NCBI GenBank assembly: GCA_024707405.1
Contig: JANPZU010000005.1
Span: forward strand, 62,001 to 126,000
Reading direction: 5' to 3'
DNA length: 64,000 bases
DNA from: Luteimonas sp.
GTDB lineage: Bacteria > Pseudomonadota > Gammaproteobacteria > Xanthomonadales > Xanthomonadaceae
Below the pieces are notes generated by a model. It was given only the letters and a program-made list of their open reading frames with translations. It was not told the origin of the DNA and searched no databases. The position numbers and the translations under genes were made by a program. Shown one piece after another: positions 29,937 to 37,751 of the stretch; within the stretch, counting starts at the first letter, position 1, and the number at the start of each line of letters is the position of its first letter.

Positions 29937-30782
29937 ATGGCAACCAGGTTAGACCCTGTCACTGACACCGGCGGACAATCATCGATCGCGGAAGCATTCG
30001 TCCGGGCCCGCCGGCAGGGCGCAAGCCTGCCGGGTTTCCCCGGGGCGGTTCCGGTCGACCTAGTGGCCGCGTACCGGGTGCAGGACGCAGCGATCTCGCT
30101 CTGGCCTGATCGCGTGGTCGGCTGGAAGGTGGGCTATATCGCGGCCGAGCGTCGCGACGGTTCCGGCGACGACCGCCTGCTGGGCCCGATGTTCGCGCGC
30201 AACCTGCACGTCGGTGCCGGTGGCGTCGCGTTCCCGGTGTTCGTCGGCGGCTTCGGTGCGATCGAGGCCGAGTACGTGCTGCGGCTCGAGGCCGATGCAC
30301 CCGAGGGCAAGCTCGACTGGACGCCCGAAGAAGCCGCGGCATTGCCGGCGCGGCTGTACATCGGCGTCGAGATCGCGAGCAGTCCGCTGGCGACGATCAA
30401 CGAACTCGGTCCGCGCGTTGTGGTATCGGATTTCGGCAACAACAACGGGCTGGTGCTCGGGCCGGAGATCGAGGGCTGGCTCGGCATTCCCGAGGCGGAA
30501 CTCCTGGCCGAGACCTGGATCGACGGCGTGCGCGTGGGCGAGGGCGGTGCATCGCGCCTGCCGGGCGGACTGCGCGCAGCCTATGCGTTCGCGCTGTCGC
30601 GTTCGGCCAGGCGCGGTCGGCCGTTGAGGGCGGGCGAACTGATCGCGACCGGCAATGCGACCGGCATCCATGACATCGTGGTCGGCCAGGAGGCCACGGT
30701 ACGCTTCGGTTCGCATGGCGAGATTTCGGGGCGTGCGGTCGCGGCTGCGCCGGATGCCACTGGAGAGGAAGGCAAGGCATGA
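29937..30782 (+). CDS. FAH-family protein (2-keto-4-pentenoate hydratase-like)
   Basis: 281-aa protein of the fumarylacetoacetate hydrolase / 2-keto-4-pentenoate hydratase fold. Recognisable parts are VVGWKVGY near the N-terminus, FGAIEAEYVLRLEAD (the acidic ExE metal ligands), YIGVEIASSPLATI, the Asn-rich SDFGNNNGLVLG and RPLRAGELIATGNATGIHDI near the C-terminus. These enzymes act on 2-keto acids with Mg2+. As first gene of the TRAP–pectate-lyase operon it probably handles an unsaturated or 2-keto sugar acid, but no standard pectin step uses it. Starts at 29925 and 29910 are possible. Its stop overlaps the dctP start (ATGA). Confidence 0.82.
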   Translation: MATRLDPVTDTGGQSSIAEAFVRARRQGASLPGFPGAVPVDLVAAYRVQDAAISLWPDRVVGWKVGYIAAERRDGSGDDRLLGPMFARNLHVGAGGVAFPVFVGGFGAIEAEYVLRLEADAPEGKLDWTPEEAAALPARLYIGVEIASSPLATINELGPRVVVSDFGNNNGLVLGPEIEGWLGIPEAELLAETWIDGVRVGEGGASRLPGGLRAAYAFALSRSARRGRPLRAGELIATGNATGIHDIVVGQEATVRFGSHGEISGRAVAAAPDATGEEGKA

Positions 30783-31774
30783 AACGACGTTCGTTCATCG
30801 CGGGCGGCATTGGTGCGGCCTGTGCGGCAGGCGCCGGTACGTGGCCTGCGTTCGCCGCCGCTGACGGTGCGAAGGTGCTCACCGCGACCGACGTGCACGT
30901 CAGCAACTATCCGACGGTCGAGGCGGTGCGTTGGATCGGGCAGGTGATGGAGAAGGAGACTGGCGGGCGCGTGGCGATCCGCCAGTACCACTCCGGCCAG
31001 CTCGGTCGCGAGTCCGAAGCCATCGACATGGCGCGCTACGGCGCGATCGACATCACCCGCGTCTATGGCGGCGCGCTCAACAACGCATTCCCGCTGACGA
31101 TTCCGCTCTGCCTGCCCTACGTGTTCGATTCGGTCGCGCACATGCGCCACGCGCTCGATGGCGGCATCGCGCAGGCGGTACTCGACGGCTTCCGTACGCG
31201 CGAGATCGTCGGTCTCGCGATCTACGACAGCGGTGCGCGCAGCTTCTACAACACGCGTCGTCCGCTGGTGAAGCCCGAGGACCTGCATGGCCTGAAGATC
31301 CGCGTGGCCGCGTCCGACATCTTCATCCGGCTGGTGCGCACGCTGGGCGCCAACCCGACGCCGATGTCGCTGGGCGACACGTTCTCCGGCATGGAGACGA
31401 AGATGATCGATGGCGCCGAGAACAACATGCGCAGCTTCCATTCCAGTCGTCATTTCGAGGCCGCGCACTACTGGTCGGAAAGCCAGCATTCGCGTGCGCC
31501 GGACATCCTGCTGATTTCGCAGCGCTCGCTCGATGCCTTGCTGCCCGGCGACCGCGACCTGCTGGTCGATACGTCGCGCGAATCGGTGAAGGTGATGCGC
31601 AAGCTGTGGGACGAATCCGAAGCGGCCGCGCGCCAGGCCGTGGTCGATGCCGGCGTGCAGCTCAACGAGGTCGACGGCGAGGCGTTCCGCCACGCGGCGC
31701 GCCCGCTGGTCGACGACTACCTGCGTGATCCTGCGATCGCCGACATCCATCGCCGCATCCGTGCAGCAGCCTGA
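30779..31774 (+). CDS. TRAP transporter substrate-binding protein (DctP family)
   Basis: Periplasmic solute receptor of a tripartite ATP-independent transporter. The 331-aa protein begins with a signal peptide (MKRRSFIAGGIGAACAAGAG, twin-Arg-like RRSF) ending near PAFAA. The DctP fold shows in HSGQLGRESEAIDMARYGAID, the substrate-carboxylate Arg region HGLKIRVAASDIFI and PTPMSLGDTFSGMETKMIDG. By context it likely binds galacturonate, unsaturated digalacturonate or a related acid. It overlaps the upstream gene by 4 nt and is followed 10 nt later by the Q subunit. Confidence 0.92.
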   Translation: MKRRSFIAGGIGAACAAGAGTWPAFAAADGAKVLTATDVHVSNYPTVEAVRWIGQVMEKETGGRVAIRQYHSGQLGRESEAIDMARYGAIDITRVYGGALNNAFPLTIPLCLPYVFDSVAHMRHALDGGIAQAVLDGFRTREIVGLAIYDSGARSFYNTRRPLVKPEDLHGLKIRVAASDIFIRLVRTLGANPTPMSLGDTFSGMETKMIDGAENNMRSFHSSRHFEAAHYWSESQHSRAPDILLISQRSLDALLPGDRDLLVDTSRESVKVMRKLWDESEAAARQAVVDAGVQLNEVDGEAFRHAARPLVDDYLRDPAIADIHRRIRAAA

Positions 31775-31784
31775 GGACAGCCCG

Positions 31785-32294
31785 ATGACGGAATCCAATG
31801 CAGAGGTCATCGCCGCGCCGAAAACCGCGCTCGATCGCCTGTCCGACGTGTCCATCGCAGTCGCGGTGTTCGCATTGCTCGGCCTGGTAGTGGTGCAGGG
31901 TTGGCAGGTGTTCGCCCGATACGTGATCAACGACTCGCCGAGCTGGACGGAGCCGGTGACCATCCTGCTGCTGTCGTCGGCGATGAGCTTCGGCGCGGCC
32001 TCGGGCGTGCACACCGGGCGCCACTTCGGCTTCTTCCTGCTGGCCGAGGCGATGAAGCCGTTGCACAAGCGGATCGTGGATACCGTGGTGAACCTGGTCA
32101 TCGTGTCGATCGGCGCGGTGCTCGCGGGCTGGGGCAGCGTGCTGCTGTTCGATGGCCTCGACATCAAGATGGCCGGCGCGCCGTTGCCGCAAAGCCTGCC
32201 GTACCTGCCCCTCACGTTGGGCGGGGCGCTGATGGTGGTGTTCGCGCTCGCGCGCGGCGTCGCCGTGTGGACGAAACAGGGTGGGGAAGGCTGA
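31785..32294 (+). CDS. TRAP transporter small membrane subunit (DctQ family)
   Basis: 169-aa inner-membrane protein with four predicted helices (SIAVAVFALLGLVVVQGWQV; VTILLLSSAMSFGAASGVHT; a helix near VVNLVIVSIGAVLAGWG; LTLGGALMVVFALARGVAV), the DctQ layout. The motif VFARYVINDSPSWTEP is typical of Q subunits. Its stop codon overlaps the dctM start by one base (TGATG). It works together with the P and M subunits in the same operon. Confidence 0.92.
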   Translation: MTESNAEVIAAPKTALDRLSDVSIAVAVFALLGLVVVQGWQVFARYVINDSPSWTEPVTILLLSSAMSFGAASGVHTGRHFGFFLLAEAMKPLHKRIVDTVVNLVIVSIGAVLAGWGSVLLFDGLDIKMAGAPLPQSLPYLPLTLGGALMVVFALARGVAVWTKQGGEG

Positions 32295-33580
32295 TGGCGA
32301 TTGCGTTGCTGTTCGGGATTTTCGTGCTGCTGCTGGCCATCGGCGTGCCGGTGGCGTTTTCGCTGGCAGCCGCGTCACTGGTGACGCTGGCCTACCTCGG
32401 CCTGCCCGAGGTGGTGATGGTGCAGCAGATCGGTGCCGGCATCGGCACCGCATCGCTGATCGCGATTCCGTTGTTCATTTTCGCCGGCGAGATCATGATG
32501 CGCGGCGGCATTTCCGAGCGACTGATCGCGTTGGCCTCGTCGCTGGTCGGTCGCATCCGTGGTGGCCTGGGACAGGTCAGCATCCTGTCGTCGCTTTTCT
32601 TCGGTGGCGTGTCGGGTTCGGCCATCGCCGACGTGTCGGCGGTCGGCGGCACGATGATCCCGCAGATGGTCAAGCGCGGTTACGACCGCGACTTCGCCGT
32701 GAACGTCAGCATCACCGCGGCACTCGTTGCGCTGCTGGTGCCGCCGTCGCACAACCTCATCCTGTATTCGGCGGCGATGGGCGGTGGCATCTCGATTGCC
32801 GACCTGTTCGCGGGCGGCATCCTGCCGGCGTTGCTGATGACGTTGACGCTGATGGTCACGGGTTATTTCGTGGCGCGTCACCGCGGCTACGGCGTGGAGA
32901 TCTTCCCGGGCTGGCGCGCGGTGCTGTTGCGGTTGGTGTCGGCGTTGCCGGGCCTCGGGCTGGTGGCGTTGATCTTCATCGGTATCCGTGCCGGCATCTT
33001 CACCGCGGTCGAGAGCGCCGCGGTCGCGGTGCTGTACGCGCTGCTGGTGACCACGGTGCTGTACCGCCAGCTCAAGCTGCGCGAGTTCTTCGAGACGGTG
33101 ACGCATGCGGCACGCACCACCGGCGTGATCCTGTTCGTGATCGCGACCGCGGCGCTGTTCGGCTGGCTGTTGGCCTACCTGCAGGTGCCGGCGGCGGCGG
33201 TGAATGCGTTGCAGTCGTTCGCCGACAGTCCGCAGATGGTGCTGCTGATGATCGTGGTGCTGTTGCTGTTGCTCGGTATCTTCATGGATCTCGCGCCGAT
33301 GATCCTGATCTGCACGCCGATCTTCCTGCCGGTGGCGCGCGCCTACGGCATCGACCCAATCCACTTCGGCATGGTGCTGGTGCTCGCTGGCGGCCTTGGA
33401 CTGGTGACGCCGCCTGTGGGTTCGGTGCTGTTCGTCGGCACCGCCATCGGCAAGATCACCATCGCCCAGAGCCTGCGCACCATCTGGCCGTTCTGGCTGT
33501 CGGGCCTGGCGGTGCTGCTGGTGGTGGCGTTCTGGCCGCCGCTGTCGCTGTGGTTGCCGGCGCTGCTGCGCGCGGGATGA
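32294..33580 (+). CDS. TRAP transporter large membrane subunit (DctM family)
   Basis: 428-aa ion-coupled permease of the TRAP system with about twelve helices. DctM-type motifs include IPLFIFAGEIMMRGGISERL, LFFGGVSGSAIADVSAVGGT, TAALVALLVPPSHNLILYS and the C-terminal GIDPIHFGMVLVLAGGLGLV. With the Q subunit it forms the Na+-coupled importer that receives substrate from the P protein. Its stop overlaps the ATG of the pectate lyase gene. The set is complete, so the transporter should be functional. Confidence 0.93.
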   Translation: MAIALLFGIFVLLLAIGVPVAFSLAAASLVTLAYLGLPEVVMVQQIGAGIGTASLIAIPLFIFAGEIMMRGGISERLIALASSLVGRIRGGLGQVSILSSLFFGGVSGSAIADVSAVGGTMIPQMVKRGYDRDFAVNVSITAALVALLVPPSHNLILYSAAMGGGISIADLFAGGILPALLMTLTLMVTGYFVARHRGYGVEIFPGWRAVLLRLVSALPGLGLVALIFIGIRAGIFTAVESAAVAVLYALLVTTVLYRQLKLREFFETVTHAARTTGVILFVIATAALFGWLLAYLQVPAAAVNALQSFADSPQMVLLMIVVLLLLLGIFMDLAPMILICTPIFLPVARAYGIDPIHFGMVLVLAGGLGLVTPPVGSVLFVGTAIGKITIAQSLRTIWPFWLSGLAVLLVVAFWPPLSLWLPALLRAG

Positions 33581-34785
33581 TGCGGGCGGGCTACCGCATC
33601 GTGCTGTGCGCACTGCTGTTCGCAGGCAGTGCGCATGCTGCCGGCGAGGCGGCGCACGTGATTCCGCTGGATGGCTTCAAGGACGGCATCCACCACTGGC
33701 AGAACCTGCATGGCAGCGACTATCCGCGCCATGCACCCGAAGACTACGTCCGTATCGCCGACAACATCCTGCTGTACCAGCGCCGCGATGGCGGCTGGGT
33801 CGAGAATCGCGATCCAGCCCGTATCATTCCTGATGAAGAACGCGATTCCATCCGTGCCGATGCAAGCAAGGCCGGCGGCAGCTTCGACAACCGCAATGTG
33901 TACACGCAGGTCGAGTACCTCGCCGAGGCGTTCGCGCTGGGTGGTGACGCGCGTTACCGCGATGCCGCCTTGAAGGGTCTCGACTTCATCCTGGCGCACC
34001 AGTCCGACGGGTGCGGCGCGTGGCCGCATACGGTGCCTGCGACGACGCGCTACCACCCCCTGCTCACCATCGCCGACGAAGTGACCTCCGGCGTGCTGTC
34101 GACCCTGCGCAGGGCGATGTCCGGAGGGGCGCCATTCGATTTCCTTGATCATGAAGCCCTTGCACGCATCCAGGTAGCGGTGGCGCGTGGCGATGCCTGC
34201 CTGCTCGCGTTGCAGGTGCGGCAGGGCGATGCACGCACCGGTTGGGCGGGGCAGTACGATCCGAAAACGCTGTCGCCGTCGCAGGGCCGAAGCTTCGAGT
34301 TGCCGTCGATCGCGGTGCAGGAAACCGTGGAAGTCGTGCGCTACCTGATGTCGATCCCCGATCCGTCGCCGGAAGTGGTGGAGGCCGTCGAAGGCGCGGT
34401 CGCCTGGCTCGACGCTGTGCAGATCGATGGGGTGCGACTGGAAACCTTCGAGGCCGAACCAGAGCAATACCGGTTCCACCGCACGACCCTGGATCGCAGG
34501 CTGGTGGAGGATCCCGCGGCACCACCGCTGTGGGCGCGCTTCTACGATGCCGCCGACAACAGCATCGTGCTGGCCACCCGCGAAGGTGTGCGCGTGACCG
34601 ACTATGCCGACATCCCCCGCGAGCGCCGCACCGGCTACGACTGGTTCGGCGGATGGCCGCGCACGCTGCTGTCGAAGGACTATCCGCACTGGAAATCCCG
34701 GTCGGGTGAGGGTGCCGGTGCGGCCGAGGGCGCACCGGCCGGGCGGGCGGCCGTGGCTGCCGGAATTCCCGCCGTCGTGCGCTAG
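33577..34785 (+). CDS. pelA: Pectate lyase, PL10 family (PelA-like)
   Basis: 402-aa exported protein with a signal peptide (RIVLCALLFAGSAHA). The alpha/alpha-toroid PL10 family is suggested by DNILLYQRRDGGWVENRDPA, SFDNRNVYTQVEYLAEAF, ALKGLDFILAHQSDGCGAWP and the C-terminal YDWFGGWPRTLLSKDYPHW. It would cleave polygalacturonate endolytically by beta-elimination. Start ATG 33577 (MMRAGYRI) overlaps the dctM stop; the frame is open far upstream only because it is antiphase to dctM. A secreted enzyme encoded in the same transcript as the importer links product release to uptake. Confidence 0.9.
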   Translation: MMRAGYRIVLCALLFAGSAHAAGEAAHVIPLDGFKDGIHHWQNLHGSDYPRHAPEDYVRIADNILLYQRRDGGWVENRDPARIIPDEERDSIRADASKAGGSFDNRNVYTQVEYLAEAFALGGDARYRDAALKGLDFILAHQSDGCGAWPHTVPATTRYHPLLTIADEVTSGVLSTLRRAMSGGAPFDFLDHEALARIQVAVARGDACLLALQVRQGDARTGWAGQYDPKTLSPSQGRSFELPSIAVQETVEVVRYLMSIPDPSPEVVEAVEGAVAWLDAVQIDGVRLETFEAEPEQYRFHRTTLDRRLVEDPAAPPLWARFYDAADNSIVLATREGVRVTDYADIPRERRTGYDWFGGWPRTLLSKDYPHWKSRSGEGAGAAEGAPAGRAAVAAGIPAVVR

Positions 34786-34806
34786 ACTGCCGGGACACCG
34801 GTATCA
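34783..34806 (+). promoter_or_regulatory. LacI-gene promoter −10 with adjacent palindromic operator (autoregulation)
   Basis: A −10-like TAGACT (34783–34788) is followed by GGACACCGGTATCA (34793–34806); its reverse complement TGATACCGGTGTCC shows near-perfect dyad symmetry around ACCGGT. This is the most palindromic of the four sites and defines the likely consensus TGAyACCGGTGTCA. It ends 16 nt before the regulator's start codon, so bound protein would block its own transcription. No convincing −35 is visible. Confidence 0.6.
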
Positions 34807-34822
34807 CCGGATTGGGCCGTAC

Positions 34823-35872
34823 ATGCCACGCACACGCAAGGAAGTTCCCGCCGACAAGCCGAAGCCCGGGAAGGCCGCGACGATCAATGACATCGCACGC
34901 CTGGCGGGTGTCTCGAAGAAGACGGTCTCACGGATCATCAACCGTTCGCCGCTGGTGCGCGAGGACACGCGTGAGAAGGTCGAGGCGCTGATGCGCGAAG
35001 TCGGCTACACGCCGGATCCGCTCGCGCGCGGCCTGGCGTTCCGCCGCTCGTTCCTGATCGGGATGGTCTACGACAATCCGACTGCGCAGTTCATCGTCAA
35101 CATGCAATACGGCGTGCTGGACAGCTTGCGCGATTCCGGCTTCGAGCTGGTGGTGCATCCCTGCGACAGCCGCAGCCCGAACTACATCGATGGCGTGCGC
35201 CGTTTCGTGCAGCAGCAGAAGCTGCATGGCGTGATGCTGGTGCCGCGCGTGTCCGAAGACCAGGCGCTGGCCGACATGCTCGACGAGATCGGCTGTCGTT
35301 ACGTGCGCATCGCCGCGGTGGCGATGGACAAGCCCGAACGCATGCTGGTCACCCACGATCATGATGGTGCGGCCGAGGTCGCGGACTACCTGCAGACGCT
35401 GGGCCACCGCGACATCGCGGTCATCACCGGCCCTGCCGACTACCGCTCGGCGATCGAACGCACGCAGGGTTTCGTCGGCGCGCTGGCACGGCGCGGCATC
35501 GAACTGCCCAAGGCGCGGATCGTGGAGGCCGGTTACACCTTCGAGTCCGGTGTCGCCGTGGCCGAGAAACTGCTCGGGGCGAAGAAGCGGCCGACCGCGA
35601 TCTTCTGCGAGAACGACGAAATGGCCGCCGGCGTGTACCGCGTCGCCTTGCGCACCGGCATCCAGATCCCGCAACAGTTGTCGGTGGTGGGCTATGACGA
35701 CAGCCCGCTGGCATCACGGCTGTGGCCGCCGCTCACTTCGGTGCGCCGTGACACCCGCGATACCGGGCGCATCGCAGCCGCGATGCTGCTGCAGTCCGAG
35801 GATGGCCCACGGCCGATGGCCAGCGTCCGCCCGCACCTCGTCATCCGCGATTCCTGCCAGCCGCCGGAGTAG
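34823..35872 (+). CDS. LacI-family transcriptional regulator of the pectin locus
   Basis: 349-aa repressor. The N-terminal LacI helix-turn-helix is at about 20–65 (ATINDIARLAGVSKKTVSRI, with the hinge region PDPLARGLAFRRS), after a Lys/Pro-rich extension. The periplasmic-binding-protein-like effector domain follows (IGMVYDNPTAQFIVNMQYGV; PTAIFCENDEMAAGVYR; LSVVGYDDSPLASRLWPPLT). Its place between the transporter operon and kduI, plus a palindromic site at its own promoter and similar sites at three other promoters in the locus, point to it as the pectin-catabolism regulator. The effector is probably a uronate breakdown intermediate such as KDG. Confidence 0.92.
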   Translation: MPRTRKEVPADKPKPGKAATINDIARLAGVSKKTVSRIINRSPLVREDTREKVEALMREVGYTPDPLARGLAFRRSFLIGMVYDNPTAQFIVNMQYGVLDSLRDSGFELVVHPCDSRSPNYIDGVRRFVQQQKLHGVMLVPRVSEDQALADMLDEIGCRYVRIAAVAMDKPERMLVTHDHDGAAEVADYLQTLGHRDIAVITGPADYRSAIERTQGFVGALARRGIELPKARIVEAGYTFESGVAVAEKLLGAKKRPTAIFCENDEMAAGVYRVALRTGIQIPQQLSVVGYDDSPLASRLWPPLTSVRRDTRDTGRIAAAMLLQSEDGPRPMASVRPHLVIRDSCQPPE

Positions 35873-35909
35873 GCGCAAGCCCTGCCCCGGACGTTGACGC
35901 ACCGCAAAA

Positions 35910-35938
35910 TGACACCGGTTACCAAGGTGGCCTAGAAT
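35910..35938 (+). promoter_or_regulatory. kduI–kduD promoter with LacI-family operator
   Basis: TGACAC (35910–35915) and TAGAAT (35933–35938) are spaced 17 nt, a plausible sigma-70 promoter. TGACACCGGTTACCA (35910–35924) is the operator match and overlaps the −35 and spacer. Only the left half-site is strong. The upstream TTGACGCACCGCA is shared with the TRAP operon promoter region and may be a second conserved element. Confidence 0.6.
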
Positions 35939-35996
35939 CCACCCAAGACCTTCATGGCGCCCCTGACCGGGTGCCCCGCGACCCAGGAGCCAGCCG

Positions 35997-36845
35997 ATGT
36001 TCTGCAAGACCTACCACGCCACCCACCCGGACATGATGGATGGCGCCAGCAACGACCAACTGCGCGACCGCTACCTGGTCGGCGACCTGTTCGTGGCGGA
36101 CACGGTGCAGCTCAACTACTCGCACAACGAGCGCTTCGTGATCGGTGGTGCCGCGCCGGTGGCGAAGGCGGTCGACCTGCCGAAGCAGACCGAACCCGAA
36201 TCGGCCAAGGGCAAGCCGTTCCTGGAGCGCCGCGAACTGGGCGTGATCAACGTCGGTGGCGGCAGCGGCACCGTGACCGTCGATGGCACCACGTACGCGC
36301 TCGGCCCGAAGGACGGGCTGTACGTCGCCATGGGCAGCATCGAGGTGTCGTTCGCGTCCGACGATGCGGCCAATCCGGCGAAGTTCTACCTCACCTCGAC
36401 GCCTGCGCATGCGCGCTTCGAAACCAAGCAGTTGTCGATCAAGGATGCCGTCGCACTGGAACGCGGCGCGTTGGAAACCAGCAACGAGCGCACGATCTAC
36501 CAGTTCATCGTGCCGGCGACATGCCAGTCCTCGCAGTTGCTGCTGGGCCTGACCGTGCTCAAGACCGGCAGCGTCTGGAACACCATGCCGCCGCACCTGC
36601 ACGACCGCCGTAGCGAGGTCTACTTCTACTTCGACCTCGGCGACAACGACCGCGTCTACCACTTCATGGGACAACCCGATTCGCAGCGCCACATCGTGGT
36701 GAAGAACGACGAGGCCGTGGTGTCGCCGCCGTGGTCGATCCACATGGGTTCGGGCACCAGCAACTACGCCTTCATCTGGGCGATGGGTGGCGAGAACCTC
36801 GACTACACCGACATGCACGTGCTGGACATCTGCCAGCTCAAGTAA
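35997..36845 (+). CDS. kduI: 5-dehydro-4-deoxy-D-glucuronate isomerase (KduI)
   Basis: Converts 4-deoxy-L-threo-5-hexosulose uronate (DKI) to 2,5-diketo-3-deoxygluconate (DKII). At 282 aa it matches E. coli KduI (278 aa). Typical are the start with [20 protein letters not shown], the bicupin zinc-site motif [20 protein letters not shown], and [21 protein letters not shown] followed by [16 protein letters not shown]. It is the first gene of the kduI–kduD pair, 124 bp after the LacI gene, with its own promoter and operator. Confidence 0.96.
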   Translation: MFCKTYHATHPDMMDGASNDQLRDRYLVGDLFVADTVQLNYSHNERFVIGGAAPVAKAVDLPKQTEPESAKGKPFLERRELGVINVGGGSGTVTVDGTTYALGPKDGLYVAMGSIEVSFASDDAANPAKFYLTSTPAHARFETKQLSIKDAVALERGALETSNERTIYQFIVPATCQSSQLLLGLTVLKTGSVWNTMPPHLHDRRSEVYFYFDLGDNDRVYHFMGQPDSQRHIVVKNDEAVVSPPWSIHMGSGTSNYAFIWAMGGENLDYTDMHVLDICQLK

Positions 36846-36885
36846 TCCATCCCTCGCGCAAACCACGCTCAAGGAAACGAACACG

Positions 36886-37644
36886 ATGGCAGGCAATCCT
36901 TTCAGTCTCGAAGGCAAGGTCGCACTGGTCACCGGCGCCAACACCGGCCTCGGCCGGGGCATCGCGCTGGCGCTGGCCGAAGCGGGCGCGGACATCGCCG
37001 CGGCAGGCATCGTCGAAGCCGCCGAGACCGGCGACAAGGTGCGCGCGCTGGGCCGCCGCTTCCTCAACCTCGAAGCCAACCTGATCAGCATCGATCCGGT
37101 GGAGCGGCTGGTGAAGGAAAGCATCGATGGCCTCGGCGGCCTCGACATCCTGGTGAACAACGCCGGCCTGATCCGTCGTGCCGACGCGGTCGACTTCAGC
37201 GAGAAGGACTGGGACGACGTGATGAACGTCAACATCAAGTCCGCGTTCTTCATGTCGCAGGCAGCGGGCCGGCACTTCATCGCGCAGGGCAGCGGCAAGA
37301 TCATCAACATCGCCTCGATGCTGTCGTTCCAGGGCGGCATCCGCGTGCCGTCGTACACCGCCAGCAAGTCGGGCATCGCCGGCATCACGCGCCTGCTTGC
37401 CAACGAATGGGGTGCGAAGGGCGTGAACATCAACGCCATCGCGCCCGGTTACATGGCGACCGACAACACCGCGCAATTGCGTGCCGATGCCGACCGCAAC
37501 AAGGCGATCCTCGACCGCATCCCGGCCGGGCGCTGGGGCGAGCCGTCCGACCTCGGCGGCACGGCGGTGTTCCTCGCCAGCCGCGCATCGGATTACGTCA
37601 ACGGCGCGGTCATCCCGGTCGATGGTGGCTGGCTGGCGCGCTGA
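36886..37644 (+). CDS. kduD: 2-dehydro-3-deoxy-D-gluconate 5-dehydrogenase (KduD)
   Basis: NAD(P)-dependent SDR enzyme reducing DKII to 2-keto-3-deoxygluconate, the KdgK substrate. The 252-aa protein starts MAGNPFSLEGKVALVTGANT, with the TGxxxGxG coenzyme motif (TGANTGLGRG), NNAG (VNNAGLIRRAD), catalytic Ser (INIASMLSFQGG) and YxxxK (YTASK). It matches KduD in length and the C-terminal DYVNGAVIPVDGGWLAR. It starts 40 nt after kduI, and a long hairpin with a T4 tail lies just downstream. Confidence 0.95.
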   Translation: MAGNPFSLEGKVALVTGANTGLGRGIALALAEAGADIAAAGIVEAAETGDKVRALGRRFLNLEANLISIDPVERLVKESIDGLGGLDILVNNAGLIRRADAVDFSEKDWDDVMNVNIKSAFFMSQAAGRHFIAQGSGKIINIASMLSFQGGIRVPSYTASKSGIAGITRLLANEWGAKGVNINAIAPGYMATDNTAQLRADADRNKAILDRIPAGRWGEPSDLGGTAVFLASRASDYVNGAVIPVDGGWLAR

Positions 37645-37651
37645 CCTTTTT

Positions 37652-37716
37652 CGGAACGGGCAGGGAAGGAACGGCAAATCCCTCCCCTCGGCACATCGCC
37701 CTGCCTGTTCCGTTTT
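37652..37716 (+). terminator. Long-loop hairpin with T4 tail after kduD
   Basis: CGGAACGGGCAGGG (37652–37665) pairs with CCCTGCCTGTTCCG (37699–37712), 13 of 14 bases, around a 33-nt loop, then TTTT. It could terminate the kduI–kduD transcript or attenuate read-through into the esterase–cupin gene 36 bp further on. Confidence 0.65.
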
Positions 37717-37751
37717 CATTCCGACATGGCGCATGCGCGCGTGAGCCCGGC

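Noticed and set aside
29963-29977. Extra LacI-type site TGACACCGGCGGACA in the hydratase gene
   Set aside because: It lies inside coding sequence, has only one good half-site and is well explained by chance.
32281-33576. Upstream in-frame extension of the PL10 pectate lyase
   Set aside because: It is antiphase to dctM, lacks conservation and precedes a clear signal peptide with a stop/start overlap at 33577.
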